Shown here: in pieces, positions 41,840-54,955 of the stretch
Position numbering within the stretch: position 1 is the stretch's first letter
How the letters are laid out: the number at the start of each line of letters is the position of its first letter
NCBI RefSeq assembly: GCF_030867145.1
Contig: NC_134418.1
Location: forward strand, 55,651,682-55,715,681
Direction: 5' to 3'
Source: Opisthocomus hoazin
Lineage: Eukaryota > Chordata > Aves > Opisthocomiformes > Opisthocomidae
DNA: 64,000 bases
Position numbers and translations under genes: made by a program
Notes under the pieces: generated by a model
Databases searched by the model: none
What the model was told of the DNA's origin: nothing
What the model saw: the letters and a program-made list of their open reading frames with translations, nothing else

Positions 41840-43330
41840 ATGTACGCGAGTGACAAAGCGAAGAAGGGCCGTTCGTGTTCACAGAGGTGGGGCAAACTAA
41901 TACCACAGAATCTCGCAAAAGCGGTTTTTCAACCGTTTGTGCAAAAATTCTTCGCAAAAAGCGCAGAGGCCGTTCTGCACAGCTCCCGAGCTCCCACGGC
42001 CGCCGCGGGTCGGGGACCCCAGCTGTGGCAGCTGCCCACGAGCCAGCCCCCGCGCTTCCTTCCCTCCATGGGTGCCGCCACGCGTCCCGGCGGCCTCCTC
42101 GCCACCGCACGCAGGGACAGGGCGTTGGCGTGTCTCATCGCAGCGACGTCTCCAAGCCTCTGTCACCAAAGGCAATAACCAGGGGTCGTCTCCTCTCCCC
42201 GCGGGCAGCCGCTCAGGGCTCTACAGCCACGCCGCCCGACGGCCCAGCAGACCTTTATTTTTACCGCCATTGCGTCTTCTTCTTTTCCTTCCCTCCTCCT
42301 ACTCATAGTATCTCTGAGGCTCCCGCAAGCCAAGAGGAGCTCCGAGGCAGACGGACTTCATTAGCTTTGCGTGCGCAAGGCAGCTCCACCAGAGCACGTC
42401 AAGAAAACTTCTCTTGCGCTCCCGCTTTACTCCTCGCAGGCTGTCGCCCAGCAAGTACTCTCCGACCGGCCCGGGTTCGGGAAGGCCGCGCACCGCCTCA
42501 GGAGCCCCTCACGGAGCTCCGAGGACGCGGCCGCACGGAGGGCCCCGGCCCCGCGGCCCCTCCCCGCGCGTGAGTCACCGCGCCTCTCGCCGGGCAGCGA
42601 CGCCCCGCGGGCCCCCCGGCGTCCCCCTTCCCCCCCCGGGAAGCGAGGCAGCGGCGGGACCACATCCCCGCCGGGGTAACGGCCGCGCCGGGCCTGAACT
42701 TCCCCCGAGTTTTGTCCCTCCGCGCCCCCGCCGCCGGCCCGAGCCCCGCCGCGCCTCAGGAGCCAGCAGCCGGGCGCGGGAGTTCCGCCTCGCCCGGCTC
42801 CCCCGCTCCCCGCCTTACCTGAGGCGCCGAGAGCAGCCGCTTGCCCGGCGCCCAGCGGCTCCGCACCGCCCGCCCCAGCCCCGCCAGCATCGCCCCGCAC
42901 CTCCCCTCCGCCGGCGGGACCGGGCCGCCTGCGGGCGCGCTCGGCTCGGCTCGGGGCGGGCTGCGCCGGCTGCCAGGGCGGGCGTGGGCGAGCCCGAGCG
43001 GAGGGCGGCTCCTCCGGCGGCCGGGGTGCCCGGGGGTGCTTTTCCGCTGCTCCTTCCTCCCCCAGCCGGCGAGGAGGGGCCGGGCCAGGCGGCGAGGTCC
43101 GTCCCGCTTGGCGGGCGAGACCCAGGGCGGCTGCAGCGGGTGCCTGGGTCTGCCTGCCTCCCTCCCTCCGCCCGCGCGCCCGGTGCTGGGCCAGGCGCGG
43201 CCCGGCCGGGAGCCGGTACCGCGGCAGCAGGGGAGAGCTGCGGGAGGGCGGGCGGCTCTGTCGGGCGCAACCCACCGCCCTTGGGCGCGGGTGCTGTCCC
43301 ACCTCTAACGCCTCTTGCGTCTTCTGGCAA
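41840..43330. promoter_or_regulatory. CpG island promoter of the putative MCUB gene
   Basis: About 1.5 kb is very GC- and CpG-rich against an AT-rich background, with sharp drops on both sides. It spans the putative MCUB exon 1. Visible sites include a GC box (GGGGCGGG, 42,953-42,960) about 65 bases upstream of the ATG, an AP-1-type TGAGTCA at 42,571-42,577 and an NRF1-like TGCGTGCGCA near 42,369. There is no clear TATA box. Long open frames in several phases on both strands (for example 42,414-43,334 plus and 42,427-43,302 minus) are rich in Pro, Arg, Gly and Ala. They are the expected by-product of high GC and not separate genes. Confidence 0.85.
42819..42890 (-). CDS. MCUB: Probable MCUB coding exon 1 (mitochondrial presequence)
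   Basis: MCUB is an inner-mitochondrial-membrane paralogue of the calcium uniporter pore MCU. It joins uniporter oligomers and lowers calcium uptake. Here a minus-strand ATG, with G at -3, opens 24 codons beginning MLAGLGRAVRSRWAPG and ending KRLLSAPQ, followed directly by the donor CAG|GTAAGG. The peptide has four Arg, one Lys and no Asp or Glu, as expected of a cleavable mitochondrial targeting sequence. Human MCUB, as I recall it, also starts ML and has a basic presequence encoded in exon 1. The exon lies in a CpG island downstream of SEC24B on the same strand, the same arrangement as human SEC24B-MCUB. The identity rests on synteny and peptide character, because presequences conserve poorly and no other MCUB exon was found. 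Another mitochondrial or GC-rich 5' exon remains possible. Confidence 0.6.
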
Positions 43331-46300
43331 TTGAAAATGGATTTCAGTAACTACATTTATAAATAAGATTAAGGGAATCATAAATTTCTGTCTTACCTGA
43401 ACACCTGCCTTCTCTGAGGAACAAGCCAACTGCTACCCCCCGGTGTCTCAGTGGAATAAACATGTCCTGGTACCACTAAAACGAACGGCAGAAACACTCT
43501 TGGAGTTTGTTATTTTACAAGAAAGGTCTGCTTACAGCAGTAGGGCAATTAGCAAGGCGTAAACCTTTTCTGGTCAGCCACTTGTTTGGTATCATCTTAT
43601 CTCCGTGCCCACATACGCAGGTTTTCATGTTCAGTACAAACCGCCGAAGTGCACCAGACCCGTGGCTTTACATCAGGGAGCCCTACAGGAAAGCATCGTG
43701 TTCCCCTGCTTTCTCTGTCCCTCACCACATAGCAGTGGTTTTATCAACATTGTCTTCCTTGGGGAGAAAAAAAAAAAAATCAGTGTCAGGACTAGAAAAG
43801 AGACCATTTAGTTTTGGTCACTGTTACACTTATTTTCTGTGCTTTGTTTTAAAAGGTCAACAAGGAGCAAAGAAGCACGGCCGCTCGCAGCAGCTGGCGG
43901 GTGTTAGCTTCTGCAGGGGACTGGGAACCAGGACTCATGTTTTTATCTACAGGCCAGGAGAAACAAGAAAACATTTTACTACTTTGGCCTCGTGTCACTG
44001 CCAAGTTTAAAAAGACGACTTTGACTCTCTGAAAAACCTACCCGACGTTTACCTTTCACACCTTTCCAACCGCTTCATGAGGCAACTCCTGCTTTGTTGG
44101 CTAGGCAGCATGTTCTGTGTCTTACGAGTTCCATTGTGAGTACTCACTGTTCACTGTAACTTGGTTTTTTTCAAATCACACCTTGAAATGTATCTATAAC
44201 ATACTTCACTTCTAAACTAACATCATACATAATTAACACCTGACAAGGAAAAGTCTACATAAAACTGTCATTATATTTACCTGTTCATAGCCACTGAATA
44301 CAGTAAATGCTAAAAAAAATCCTGTGAAACATCATTATGGTCACATATAGAAAATAGCTATAAAATGGAGTGAATGGCAAAGTTTCTGGAGTGCAACCAC
44401 TAAAACAAGGTCTGGATCTGACGGCTGTTCAAGGGGAACAGCTTTTAGGATGACTTGCTAGTTCCCAAACTTTTGCCTTTTTTTCCCCCCCATGCTTACA
44501 ATGTAGTTGGAAACAAGGAGTTAGATTATGTTAACCTGAAACTAGGTTGGAATAAGCTTTCTTCTTCCGTGAGGTTAATCTCTTCCCTTCTGGTGCTCTG
44601 CCACTAGGAAATGGCACTTCAAGGAGAGTGATTTATGCATGCACAGCATCCGGGTTCTTGTCTTTGTATTGTACATACACAACTGGCCTCAGTTCCAGTA
44701 AGAAAATAGTTAGGAAAACAAGCAAATTATTACAGACTTGAGATGTATGTTTCAAGTCATATTCTCAGGGACACTTTTTTAAAGAGGTAACTATTTACAA
44801 AATAAAACCAAATGGAGTTCTAGGAAAGTGTGAAATTAAGAGGGAATAAGAGGGTCTCTGGCCACGGTGTTTCCAAGTGGCGAAGGGTCTGTCTCATACA
44901 TCTCAGGGCATTCGTTTCAAATCTTTGTCTAGGTAAAAAATACCCAAACCAAACTCTAAGTTAGGACAGAAGAACACAGATGGTCTTCTGAATCAAAAAC
45001 TTTTTCCCTGGGCAATATACCAGGCTCTAGAAGAGCACGCTAACTCCAGCCACGTCTCACAAACTGGATTGTCAGAGGCACAAAACTGCAAGAGCAGAGA
45101 CGTCTACCCTCACCATAAGGAGGAACGTGACCAAAGATGCCGTGCACCATATGCCAAATACATTCGGAAGGGGACCGCACACAGCCTAACTACAGGGTAA
45201 TCTTCTTCATTAGCCAGCTATAGGAGTCTGATGACAAAATGAATCAGGACCCCAACTATAGGATGATGTTCCCATCACTCAAGGAAACAAATATGCTTAG
45301 ATGTGACTTCAGTCACAATTACAGGGAAGCCAGTGCCCTTTTCCTCATCCTCTGCCTTGTTTCCTTCATCAGAGTCCTTTTAATGCTTCCTTGTTTGTTC
45401 ACAGGCACCCTTCCAGAGTTGCAGGGTAAGGGAGAGAGAGGAGAGAAAAACCTGATGGCAAAACTCAACGTCCCCATCTGTACAACAGTATCAAACCCAC
45501 GGCAGATAGCTTGAAGCTCTCCCCCTAAGGCAGTCCTATGCTGTCCTCCTTCAGTAACCAGGACATCCTCCTCCCACTTCCTGCTGTTCCAGCAGCCCCC
45601 TGGAACAAAACTTTCCAAGGAATCTTAAAACAAAAACCTCTAGCTGTTGGTTTTCACGTAACTATTGCATACTACAGTTCAAAACAGAAAATATAATGGA
45701 ATGGAATAAAATTATGTGATAAATCTTTGAAAAATCATGCCTCTACTCACAGGTTTATCTCACATCTGGTGACAAGAAGCTGCTGCAAAATCTCTCCTCT
45801 TCAGCAGCAAATACGAGTTAAGATCTTTAGCCTTGCTAGCAGAATTCCAGGTAAGGCCATTACAAGTCAGTAGTAAACAGCTTGAAGTTTCCCAAAAGTC
45901 ACAATGATGAAACCCAAGCTCCTATGTTTTCATGAAGACAGGAGCATATAAAGTTCTTTTACCCCTTCTGGACATGATAATAACCATTCAGTGTAAAGAC
46001 ACATTTTTTCACCAGGGAAAACTATGTTCCCACCCAGCGCACAGAGCGCAAAAATCTCTCTTCGAAGTACAGAAGAGCAGCTCATTGCAAAATGTTAGCT
46101 CTGCCAGTACTAATATGCTGATCCTCCTGCTCTAGTAAAGGAAGAGTGAGACGAGACCTATCACCGACTCACACAGAACATAGACAAAAGCTCTGTATTT
46201 TCTACTGAGCAGTGGATCATGCCTGTAAGATTTCCTAAATAAACTGCTGGAAGGCGTGACGCTACATAGGAAAAGACCCTGACTCCAGTTAGAGAGATAT

Positions 46301-49300
46301 TCTTACTCAAGGAATGAGAAGTGCTTAGACTAGGCAGAGGATCATAAATTACACTCTTATTTCAGAGTTGCCAGGCAGTCTAAATTGCACTGGAGCATGA
46401 AGTCAGTAGAGCAGAGACATGAGTCGCGATTATAGGGAGGCTGCACCATCCACAGTCATCCTTTTTTCCTCCTTTCCCTCCCTTTTTACTGTGTCTCATT
46501 GTTTCCTTAGACTTTCTTGTATGCTTTATCTTGCTTGTAAATTTATTTTTGTAAGAATTTATGCTTACAATGCAAAAAAGATAATTATCGCATTTGAGAA
46601 CTTAATATAGGAATGACACATAGGATCACTTGATAGGCACAAAAGTCTCAAAAAACTATCACAGCTACGCAGTAAGCTATTATTCAGGTCAGGATTGCAC
46701 ACACAAACGTGGCTTGCACCAGGCAGAAAATCAGCACACAGAATATGGTTCAGATCCTATCTCCTAAAAAGGTCTAGATGAGGAAAGAACTGGCCCAGGA
46801 GGGAAAGGCTGCAGCTTGACATTTAAATTGACTCCCGCATGATAAGACAGGCCAACTCACTAGGAATTCACTTAGAAGTGCATCCATGGCAAAGACTGTT
46901 GTTTGACTACGTTAATTAATATTAAAAATCACAAGTTCAATGATAAGTTTGTTGTAGTTATAGAAGCAGCATATCAGTTTTTAGTTTCATGTTCCCAGCA
47001 CAATTTTACCAGCCCATTAGGCCTTTGCGCAGCAGGTACCAACGCCAGCACCTCTTCAGTGAAAGCCATCCTTACAACCCTGGGGGAGCACGGGGCCCGG
47101 ATAGTTTCTAGGTCCCCATCACTAACATCTTTGTGAAGAAGTTTACATCTCCCATCCCTCAAGGCACTGAGCACTTGGGACCTTGCAGAACAGCCAGCTG
47201 AAACAATAGGAATGGTTTGTATAGGGCGACGTGAATGCCATAGGTATACTTTGAACCCTTGCCGAGAGTTTATTTGGCTGCCCAGTTGTGAACACTCCTG
47301 TCTTAGGACAAGCAGCCGCACGACTGCTGCCGCTGACACAAGGATGGGGACAGGGCAGACGTTCCCCTCTTGGCACCACTGCACAGGGAAATCAGCCTAC
47401 GCTGCCACAGAAGCCACAGCTCCAGGGAGAAATACACAACCAACGCACACGAAAAATATGGGCGGAGATCTCGCGTTTCGGGTTTCCTCTTTCTGGAGCC
47501 AGTCCAGGCCCAGCTCCCGCTCAAGGCAGGACAATCTGTCATCAGAGAGCAGCAGCACGACAGAAACGTTCAGCTGTTCCCTCTTCCCTTGACACACCAC
47601 CAGCACGGGGCAAAGCTTCAGCTGGCTTCAGGCTCTGGCTCCTTTTGCACCACTCTGCCACAGAGATCGAGCTCAAGTCTCTAGCTTGGCACCTGCAGTA
47701 TTAAGAAGAGCTTAGAAACCCTACATTTACATCTTTTTCCTCACCCAGGCAGTCTTAATGACCTACACTAGACCTCTGAATGACTCATGGCTTAAAACAT
47801 GCCAATGGGTAAATTTAATGTCATCAGTGTGCAATAGGAAGCAAAGGCTGTTCAGAGCTCAGCACAGCGCAGTCCCTGTGGTCAGGGGTCCTCAGTGAAA
47901 CCTCTGTGTAAGTACTCAGCGCTAGTAACTGAGAGTTAGTAATAGCTATGCACAGCTCAACACACTTCACTCAAATGCATGGAAGAGATGGTGGAATCAA
48001 GGTAAAAGAGTGGAACTGAAATAAGTATTTTACAGTCCAAAAACTACAAACAGCAATAATAAATGACTCCTCAAACAAGTACAGACATTAATTATACCAG
48101 AGGAAACCATGCACACCTAGATACACAGGTTCTTTTTGTTAGGGCATTTCATGTTAGTCATTACAAATTACCACCAATGCTTAGCACAAACCCTATGAGT
48201 CACAACCATATTCATTCTAAAAATTCTGATTTCCCGTTTTATGCAAATATTCCAGGAGCTGAGCATCCACCCCAACCTCACTCCCTTCCCAGAAAATGAT
48301 CCTCCATCAACCTGTTGTGCAGAGCACGTCTGTGCAAGGGTTTTGTGGTAATATTCTTAGTTGGGAGTTGTTCTCCCTCCCTTTGAGGTGATACCATGTT
48401 GCCTGCCCTGTTACTGTTTTAGGCTAAAGAAGACAGACTGCCAGGAGGAGCATGGCAACTTGTTGGAGAAAAGCCTGGCTTCTAAGCAATTTTACACTTG
48501 ATTCATGTAAAAAAATCACAAGTTATAGCTGAAGGACGTTCCTAGAGGTCCTAGCTCTTGCTTCAGTAAGCTCTGCAGTCCTGCCTAGACCTTATCCATA
48601 ACATGCACAGTTTCTGCAAGATTCTGGTTACTTAATAGTTATTTTTTAAGGCAAGTCCTAAACTCTGAAGCCATTGCTTCAGTAAGGAGTTGAAAGACTC
48701 TTCCTGCTACCTTAGGCAACTGAGGAGGGAAGATAGTTCACAGGTTTTGTTTCTGTTTTGTTTTTTAAACTTCTTCTGGAATCCATATAAGAGAACTTAT
48801 TTTTTATAAAACACACTTATCTAAAGCCCAAGTATTACTGTGAACAAAGTTCACCATAACAAGAAATTAGGGTGAAAAAGAGTAGAAAAGGCTGGTGATA
48901 CTCACCTTTATGTAAATCAGTTCGTGCAACACTGTTTGCGATACCTTGCATAGAACCCGGCACCCTATCTCAAGTATAGTCTTAGTAAGGTGGTGTGAGA
49001 AGACAGATGAACACCATCAAATATTTAATGATACCGAGAAAATGAAAGGCTTAGATAGCAAATTAAGGAGAGGACATGACAAGTGCGCATCAAAGACAGA
49101 AGGGTAAAGAGCAGTTTGCTGTCTCCTGTTCTCCCCAGCACAGGAAGCTACGGATCATTCATAAACTTTTCAGAGTAAGAAAAAATTACACTTTTCTTCA
49201 CAGGTGATTGCAAAGCTTTTCATCACAAGAAATTACTCAATCTAAAGTCAACAATACTCAGTTATTTGGAGTAGCAAAAATGCCAGCAGGGTTTCACGTC

Positions 49301-52300
49301 AGGCTGATCTCTAAGTACGTAAGGCAGAGCCACAACTCAGGGTAGGACAACCCGCGCACCAGGGATTTCTCACGTTTCACCCCAGACCACCCAACAGCAG
49401 CCACTCTCCAAGGAGACAGGATGCCAGAGCAGGTGGGTGGGCAGCGCCGCTCGAAGATCTAGCTGCAGTTTGACAGCGATGGAGGAGCTGACAGACCCCT
49501 CGTGTGCTGCTTTTCTCAACGGATGCATTCCTCCTGCAGAACTAATCCATCCACACTGCTAGAGGCACCATGGTCATGGTTGCAGAGGTACTTTCCACCC
49601 TCTTTCCAGGAAGTTACACTTTCAAAATACATGTTTGGAAGGCTTGAGAGTTTTTATGCTTGCTCTCCAAGAATAAATTACACTTTTGTGTAAAGTATTT
49701 TTGGTAATTAGACATAATAGTTTGGAAGGGGGAAAAGAGGAAGCCTGGAAAACGGCTTTTTATTTTGAATGAACATACAAGGCACTTAGAAATACAGCCA
49801 TATCACAAGAAATTGCTAAACCCCAACATCTGTATAGGCAGTCAAGCACCAGCCTTTCAGAAGCTATGCACGTGCTGAGCAAGCTGGATGCAGACATCCA
49901 TCATGCATACCAGTGGCTCCAGTTCTACTTTTACTCCTGGATTCTCCTAAACTCTACAGCGGGTAATGAAGGCAGCGCATTCAGCCAACAAAGAGACAAA
50001 GAAAAGCAGAAAGAATTCCTTAGCTACAGATGACTGCTACACATTCTGTTCTTTTTTCTTTGCTTCAGGGTTAGGTCATCAGGTAATTTTTAGTACAAGA
50101 GCTGGGATTTACAGCCTGTAGAATTTTTTTGAAAGCATCGTATCTACAGTATTATCCTAAATGTGATTTTTTTTCCCCCCTCAATGATATTCTAACATCA
50201 AAATATTTTTTTAATTTTAAAAAAATATTTTCAAACAATTTAGAAGAATAACATTTCCTATGGCTAGTGTATTACCAAGACAGTTAATGATCACCAACTC
50301 TTCCTCATCCTTGAGGATTCTTGTGCCAGTAAACACTTCACGTAATCTCATAAGGCCTCAGTGTCTCACAAACAGAGACTTTCTGCTCATGTTGATAAAA
50401 ACAAGAATGGAAATCTTGTACTACTTGTTAGCCAAGCAGTTACTTCCAGCACTCCTGACCTTCTACAAACTGTCACTTTTAATTGTAACATGACTAAGGG
50501 TGTAATTGGAGATCTGTATTTGTTGACGTCTCTAGGGTAGTATTCTCTTAACATCTGAAAAATCAAATACAAGCCACATACATAGCTTTAAGAAAATATA
50601 AACCAGAAAATCATAAACAGATGCAAGAAAAACACAATTTAAAACTCATTCTCCTTTTCAAAACACTTTTTAAATTCTGAAATATTTCCAGGAGTTCTGC
50701 CATCTCCTTTTACTTATCTACTGTAGAAGTGTGTAACTGCTAAAATCCTGTGCAAGATTGATATTCCTAATTAGGCAGCTCCATCACTTTTGCTAAGGAC
50801 CTTCGAAAGAAAATAAGAAAAAAAATCTGTAAAGTATCTGATCTTTTTCTAGTTATCAAAATCATAAAGCAAAAGACAACAAAGGCCCTGTAAGTGGAAA
50901 TCGGTAAGAATTCAGGACTGGAGCAGAAATTGAAGAATCACCTACAAATGTGGTTATTTGAATTTTCATTCCTCTTGTAATAATCTCTTTTACGCGGCAC
51001 TAATCATGTGAGAATTCTCCTTCTACACTCAAACAAGTAGATGCCTTTCCATGAAAATTCCAGTAGTTGTAACCACACTTTCCAGATCCCTGCATTTGAA
51101 TATAACAATCTCAGTTTAAGTAAAGGTATGCATGGCTGCTGGAAATGTGCTTTTTTTAATTCTAGGAACTGACAGGCAAAGAAAGATATATCAATAAAAC
51201 ATTATAGTCTGCCTACCCTCCCTTTAAAATTCCCCACACAACTGCACCAAAAAATCTGTTATGTTAAAATCTCAGAATTATCTGACAGGCATGAAATAAC
51301 TATGAAATTTTTCTAGTTAGAACTTAACTTTTGTGATTCTGAAAGAGTGATTATATTCTACCTCCTCTATGGACAAAAATGAGAAGCAATAGTGCAGACA
51401 CCACCCTTTTTTTAAAAGAGTAAACTATCAGAAAGAATTACATAAAAGGTTTAATATGTATTAAAATTTGAAGAACTGCTTTTAAACAAGAAGTCACTGA
51501 AGTAATTTTTGACATAGTAACTGACACTTATTTGGGGTATTCCATAAATTCATTGCCAGCTAGAGCCTCAGACCTACAAACTCGCTATGACTTAAAGTGG
51601 CCGCTAAGCTTTTGCAGGGTTACATCCTGCCTGCGGTCAGAACACAGCACTGAGACAAAATATACTCTGAAATAAAAATGAGAACTTTCAGGACTCTTAT
51701 GCATGAATTAAATACTTCTAACTACAGAAATCAGTGACTGAGGTTGTAATTGTTCCCTCATAAACCCACTTCTGTCCCATACCCTGAAAATTCTGCGTAA
51801 AATTCTTAAAATGTATTTGGCCTGAAAAAAAGTAAGACTCCACATTTAAAATTACTGAAGAGCTCTAGACTCTCAGGATTACGAACAACTGATTGTAGCT
51901 TTTTAAAAACAACAGTAATGACAACACCGTATTTTCAGTATCTGACAAAATGTACAGAAAACCACAGACAAATAAAATCACCCGCACCTGGTCATTTTTT
52001 CTCCATTGCCATGAAACTCTACGTCAAGATTAATGAATACTAATAAGCTGAAGAACGTAATACAGAATCAAGATTAGAAATAATTCTCTGGGAGCTGCAT
52101 CATGTGTCCTACCATGTTAAGGGCTTCCTGGACTGTAATTTCTCCAACAGAACTCCCTACTTTGTTGGTAAAAAGAGGTACAAGATTTTGCTTTTACAAC
52201 TAAGACACAGAAAGGGTATTTCTGTCAGTATTTAACACGCTGAGAATCTGAACTGATCCCCCGAAGACTTACTTAGCTGGGACTGGGAAATGTTTTCCCC

Positions 52301-54059
52301 AGAAAACCTTAAATTTCTTACTGAATAGGCATGATTTATATCATGCAGTGTTGAAGGCATTTTGGGAAGAGTTCAATCTCTAAAATGGCTAGAGATCTTC
52401 TTTGGAATTTCATGTAAACAAATACAAAAGCATGCCCCTTATCTCTCCTCCAAAAAATCTTACTCTGTAGGGAAAATGCTTGTTGAGCTTCACAGTCCAT
52501 CTCCTGGGGTAGGGACTCGTCTTTCGTGTGTATTTTCTGGTACAGTGGTGTGATCCAACTATCCCAAGCAAAGCTGTCTTTTAGATACTTTCACCATGCC
52601 TACAGACACTCTATTGCTCAAAACACTAAATCCTGAGATGTTCAAGATGCTTCTATGAGACAGCCTCTTCAAAGTTTACACTAAAGATCAGTCATTATGG
52701 AGATATGCTCTATAATTAGTAAACAATAACTAGATTCTCTGTGCTGTGTAATAATTTTACTGAACAAATAGCTCTCAAAATGTACTTTTCATAATTTCTA
52801 TATACAAAACCCATAGAAGAATAAAGCTTTAAGTAATGGTTTTACAGAACACACTGCAATTAATCATGGCATAGTATGTTCCCAGATATTCAATAACAAG
52901 CTCACAAATCAGAAGCATCTATCACAGCGCATTTAAAGTTGTAACACGCCCTCTCATCTTTGCAACTACAAATGATTTTTAAGACGCCCCACTCTTCAGC
53001 AGCACTTAGCTTTCACCCAGTGTAAATTAACGTAGAAGTACTGAAATCCTGGAGGTTTGATTTAGGGATTTAGGGACAACATTCAGCATTGCCTCAGACA
53101 CTGATTACATGATAAACTAATTTACTAAGTGGAAAGCTTCTCTGAAGTAATCTTTGGGTAACCTAAACAGATTCAGTTAAGGACAACACACAGATTTAAC
53201 TTATAATAAGGCATCTTCTCCACACAATGAGATTGTGCTAACATGCAGAGTAACACCACTTGCAGAATTTAATTAGTGCAGCTTTTAAAGCTTTTGCAAG
53301 CCATAGCTAGTACTTTTTTTTCTTGACTGTGTGATTAAGGGGCTATAGCAATTAGAATGCACTGTTAGCATTTTCAAGGCTACTTTAAAATAAAATGTAA
53401 TCATACTAATAATCATCTAATTTTTTGTACTTATTTCATTGTAGCCTCTTTTCACTAAACCAAACAAATAAACAAAGCTCAGAATAATGAGTGACTGTGC
53501 TTTATGAATTACTTCCAACGTGCCTCTAAAAAAACCCAAACAAAAAACACCCTAACTTAACAACCAAATCTAAAAATCTGTGATTAATCTATCGAAAAGC
53601 CCACACCATTGAGTTAACAAAACATTAGCAAAATCAAGGCTTTGGAAATATGCAACAGGGCGATTACATTTTGAATTTTCACATTTTAAAGCCTTTTCGC
53701 CCCCCCTTCTTTCTTCCCACAGCAGAAATCAAATCATCAATTGTGAGTGAGTGATTACCCATGCTTACTCTAAATGGTAGGATAACACAAGTTACAGAAA
53801 CATGGACCAAGACTACAGTAGTTCACAAAACATAAAACAAGGCTAACAGATATGCCTTCTTTAGGATAACACACAAGCATGGTTTTAAGAACGTTGTATC
53901 AATAGCTCATTTCAGACTACGCAGTGTTTTGTCCTCCTTTCCAGAGGTGTGTGAAATAAAAAGTGGTAAACATGTTCTTTTCACAATATTCAGTTCAGTA
54001 AGAGTTTAGTTGCAAAAAGATTATACTTGCATAATATAAAAACACATGATAAAGCAAAA
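43331..54059. other. Intergenic stretch between SEC24B 3' end and the CpG island
   Basis: Unique AT-rich sequence lies between the two minus-strand genes. A patch of average GC occurs at about 46,980-47,700, with overlapping open frames in several phases and no recognised family. A consensus-like minus-strand splice donor lies at 43,396. No CR1, LTR or RNA gene was recognised. Confidence 0.65.
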
Positions 54060-54840
54060 TATTTTTAATTAGTAAGCCAATCATAAATAAATTCACCTAA
54101 AATTAACAGAAGCAACAGCTGTGTTCTTTCTACATGGATACTTTTTTTTAGCATGTTTTAATAGTCAACTTCATTGTCTAGCCTGGGACAAAACAATTCA
54201 TCATTGAGCACTCGATAATTCTACACACTGAGCTAAGTCTTTTTTTTGTTATATTTTTTACATTTCTTTACAAATGTAATATTTATGTACATTATATATC
54301 TTATTTCTACAGCTGATGTACTTTACTGAAACTCTACAACTTTCACAGGGAATTTGCTGAAGTCTTTAGTAAATATGAATCATTCCTTTTAAAAAGAAAT
54401 TCATATAAACAACCAACATACAGCATGGCCCTTTGACATCTCTGTTAACAATTTGGATCTGGAAGGGCTTCTATAATAAACGTAAGAAAAAAAAGCTTTA
54501 CCTAATTGTTCATTTCGTTAAGAAATACCATCCCACATAGCTACATAAATTTACCGGCTTGCAATAAACAGAGCACCATACCGCTGCACAACTGGAAACA
54601 TGTATAAACCAATTTCAAGTTTACTAGTAAAACAGCTTCATCACTCCTAGCACTTTTAGACTGAAGTAAATCTGCAAAATTCTTTTGGAAATGTATACTT
54701 CTTCATCTGTAAAGCTTCCGAAACAGTGCTGGTCACTGTATATTGTGAAGAACAAGCATCCACTTCCGTAACTTCCCATATGCTTCTCTTGGCCCATGCT
54801 TCCATCTGAAGTCACAATTTTTCTTCTATTTATTCCTTGT
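54060..54840 (-). other. SEC24B: Probable SEC24B 3' untranslated region (extent uncertain)
   Basis: The sequence after the stop codon is AT-rich and non-coding. Reading on the minus strand, an AATAAA hexamer (54,829-54,834) lies only a few bases after the stop. ATTAAA hexamers occur at 54,157-54,162 and 54,064-54,069. The far boundary given here is set at the last of these and is a guess. No transcript evidence is available, and a longer UTR is possible. Confidence 0.4.
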
Positions 54841-54955
54841 TCACTTACAAATCTGCTGTTGAATATTAAGTAAGAATTCATAATATGAAAAAGCTGCTTC
54901 TGTCCGATCCTCAATTAAATGCTGCAAAAAATCTGTTTTGGCAGGGTTCTCATCT
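54841..54955 (-). CDS. SEC24B: SEC24B last coding exon and stop codon
   Basis: The exon is 115 nt after a TTTCAG acceptor. Its first base completes the split lysine codon, and it then reads DENPAKTDFLQHLIEDRTEA, AFSYYEFLLNI and QQQICK followed by TGA. This is the natural SEC24 C-terminus, with the conserved HLIEDRTEAAFSYYEFLL helix, so the gene is complete at this end. The TGA occupies the three bases at 54,841-54,843 on the minus strand. Confidence 0.95.

Noticed and set aside
42414-43334. A 306-codon plus-strand frame and overlapping long frames on both strands (including 42,427-43,302 minus and 41,875-42,573 plus)
   Set aside because: They all lie in the CpG island and consist of Pro, Arg, Ala, Gly and Ser. 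High GC removes stop codons in every phase, and no domain is recognisable.
46974-47704. Overlapping frames of up to 138 codons in a patch of average GC
   Set aside because: Several frames on both strands are open at once, no domain is recognised, and there is no promoter-like CpG clustering.
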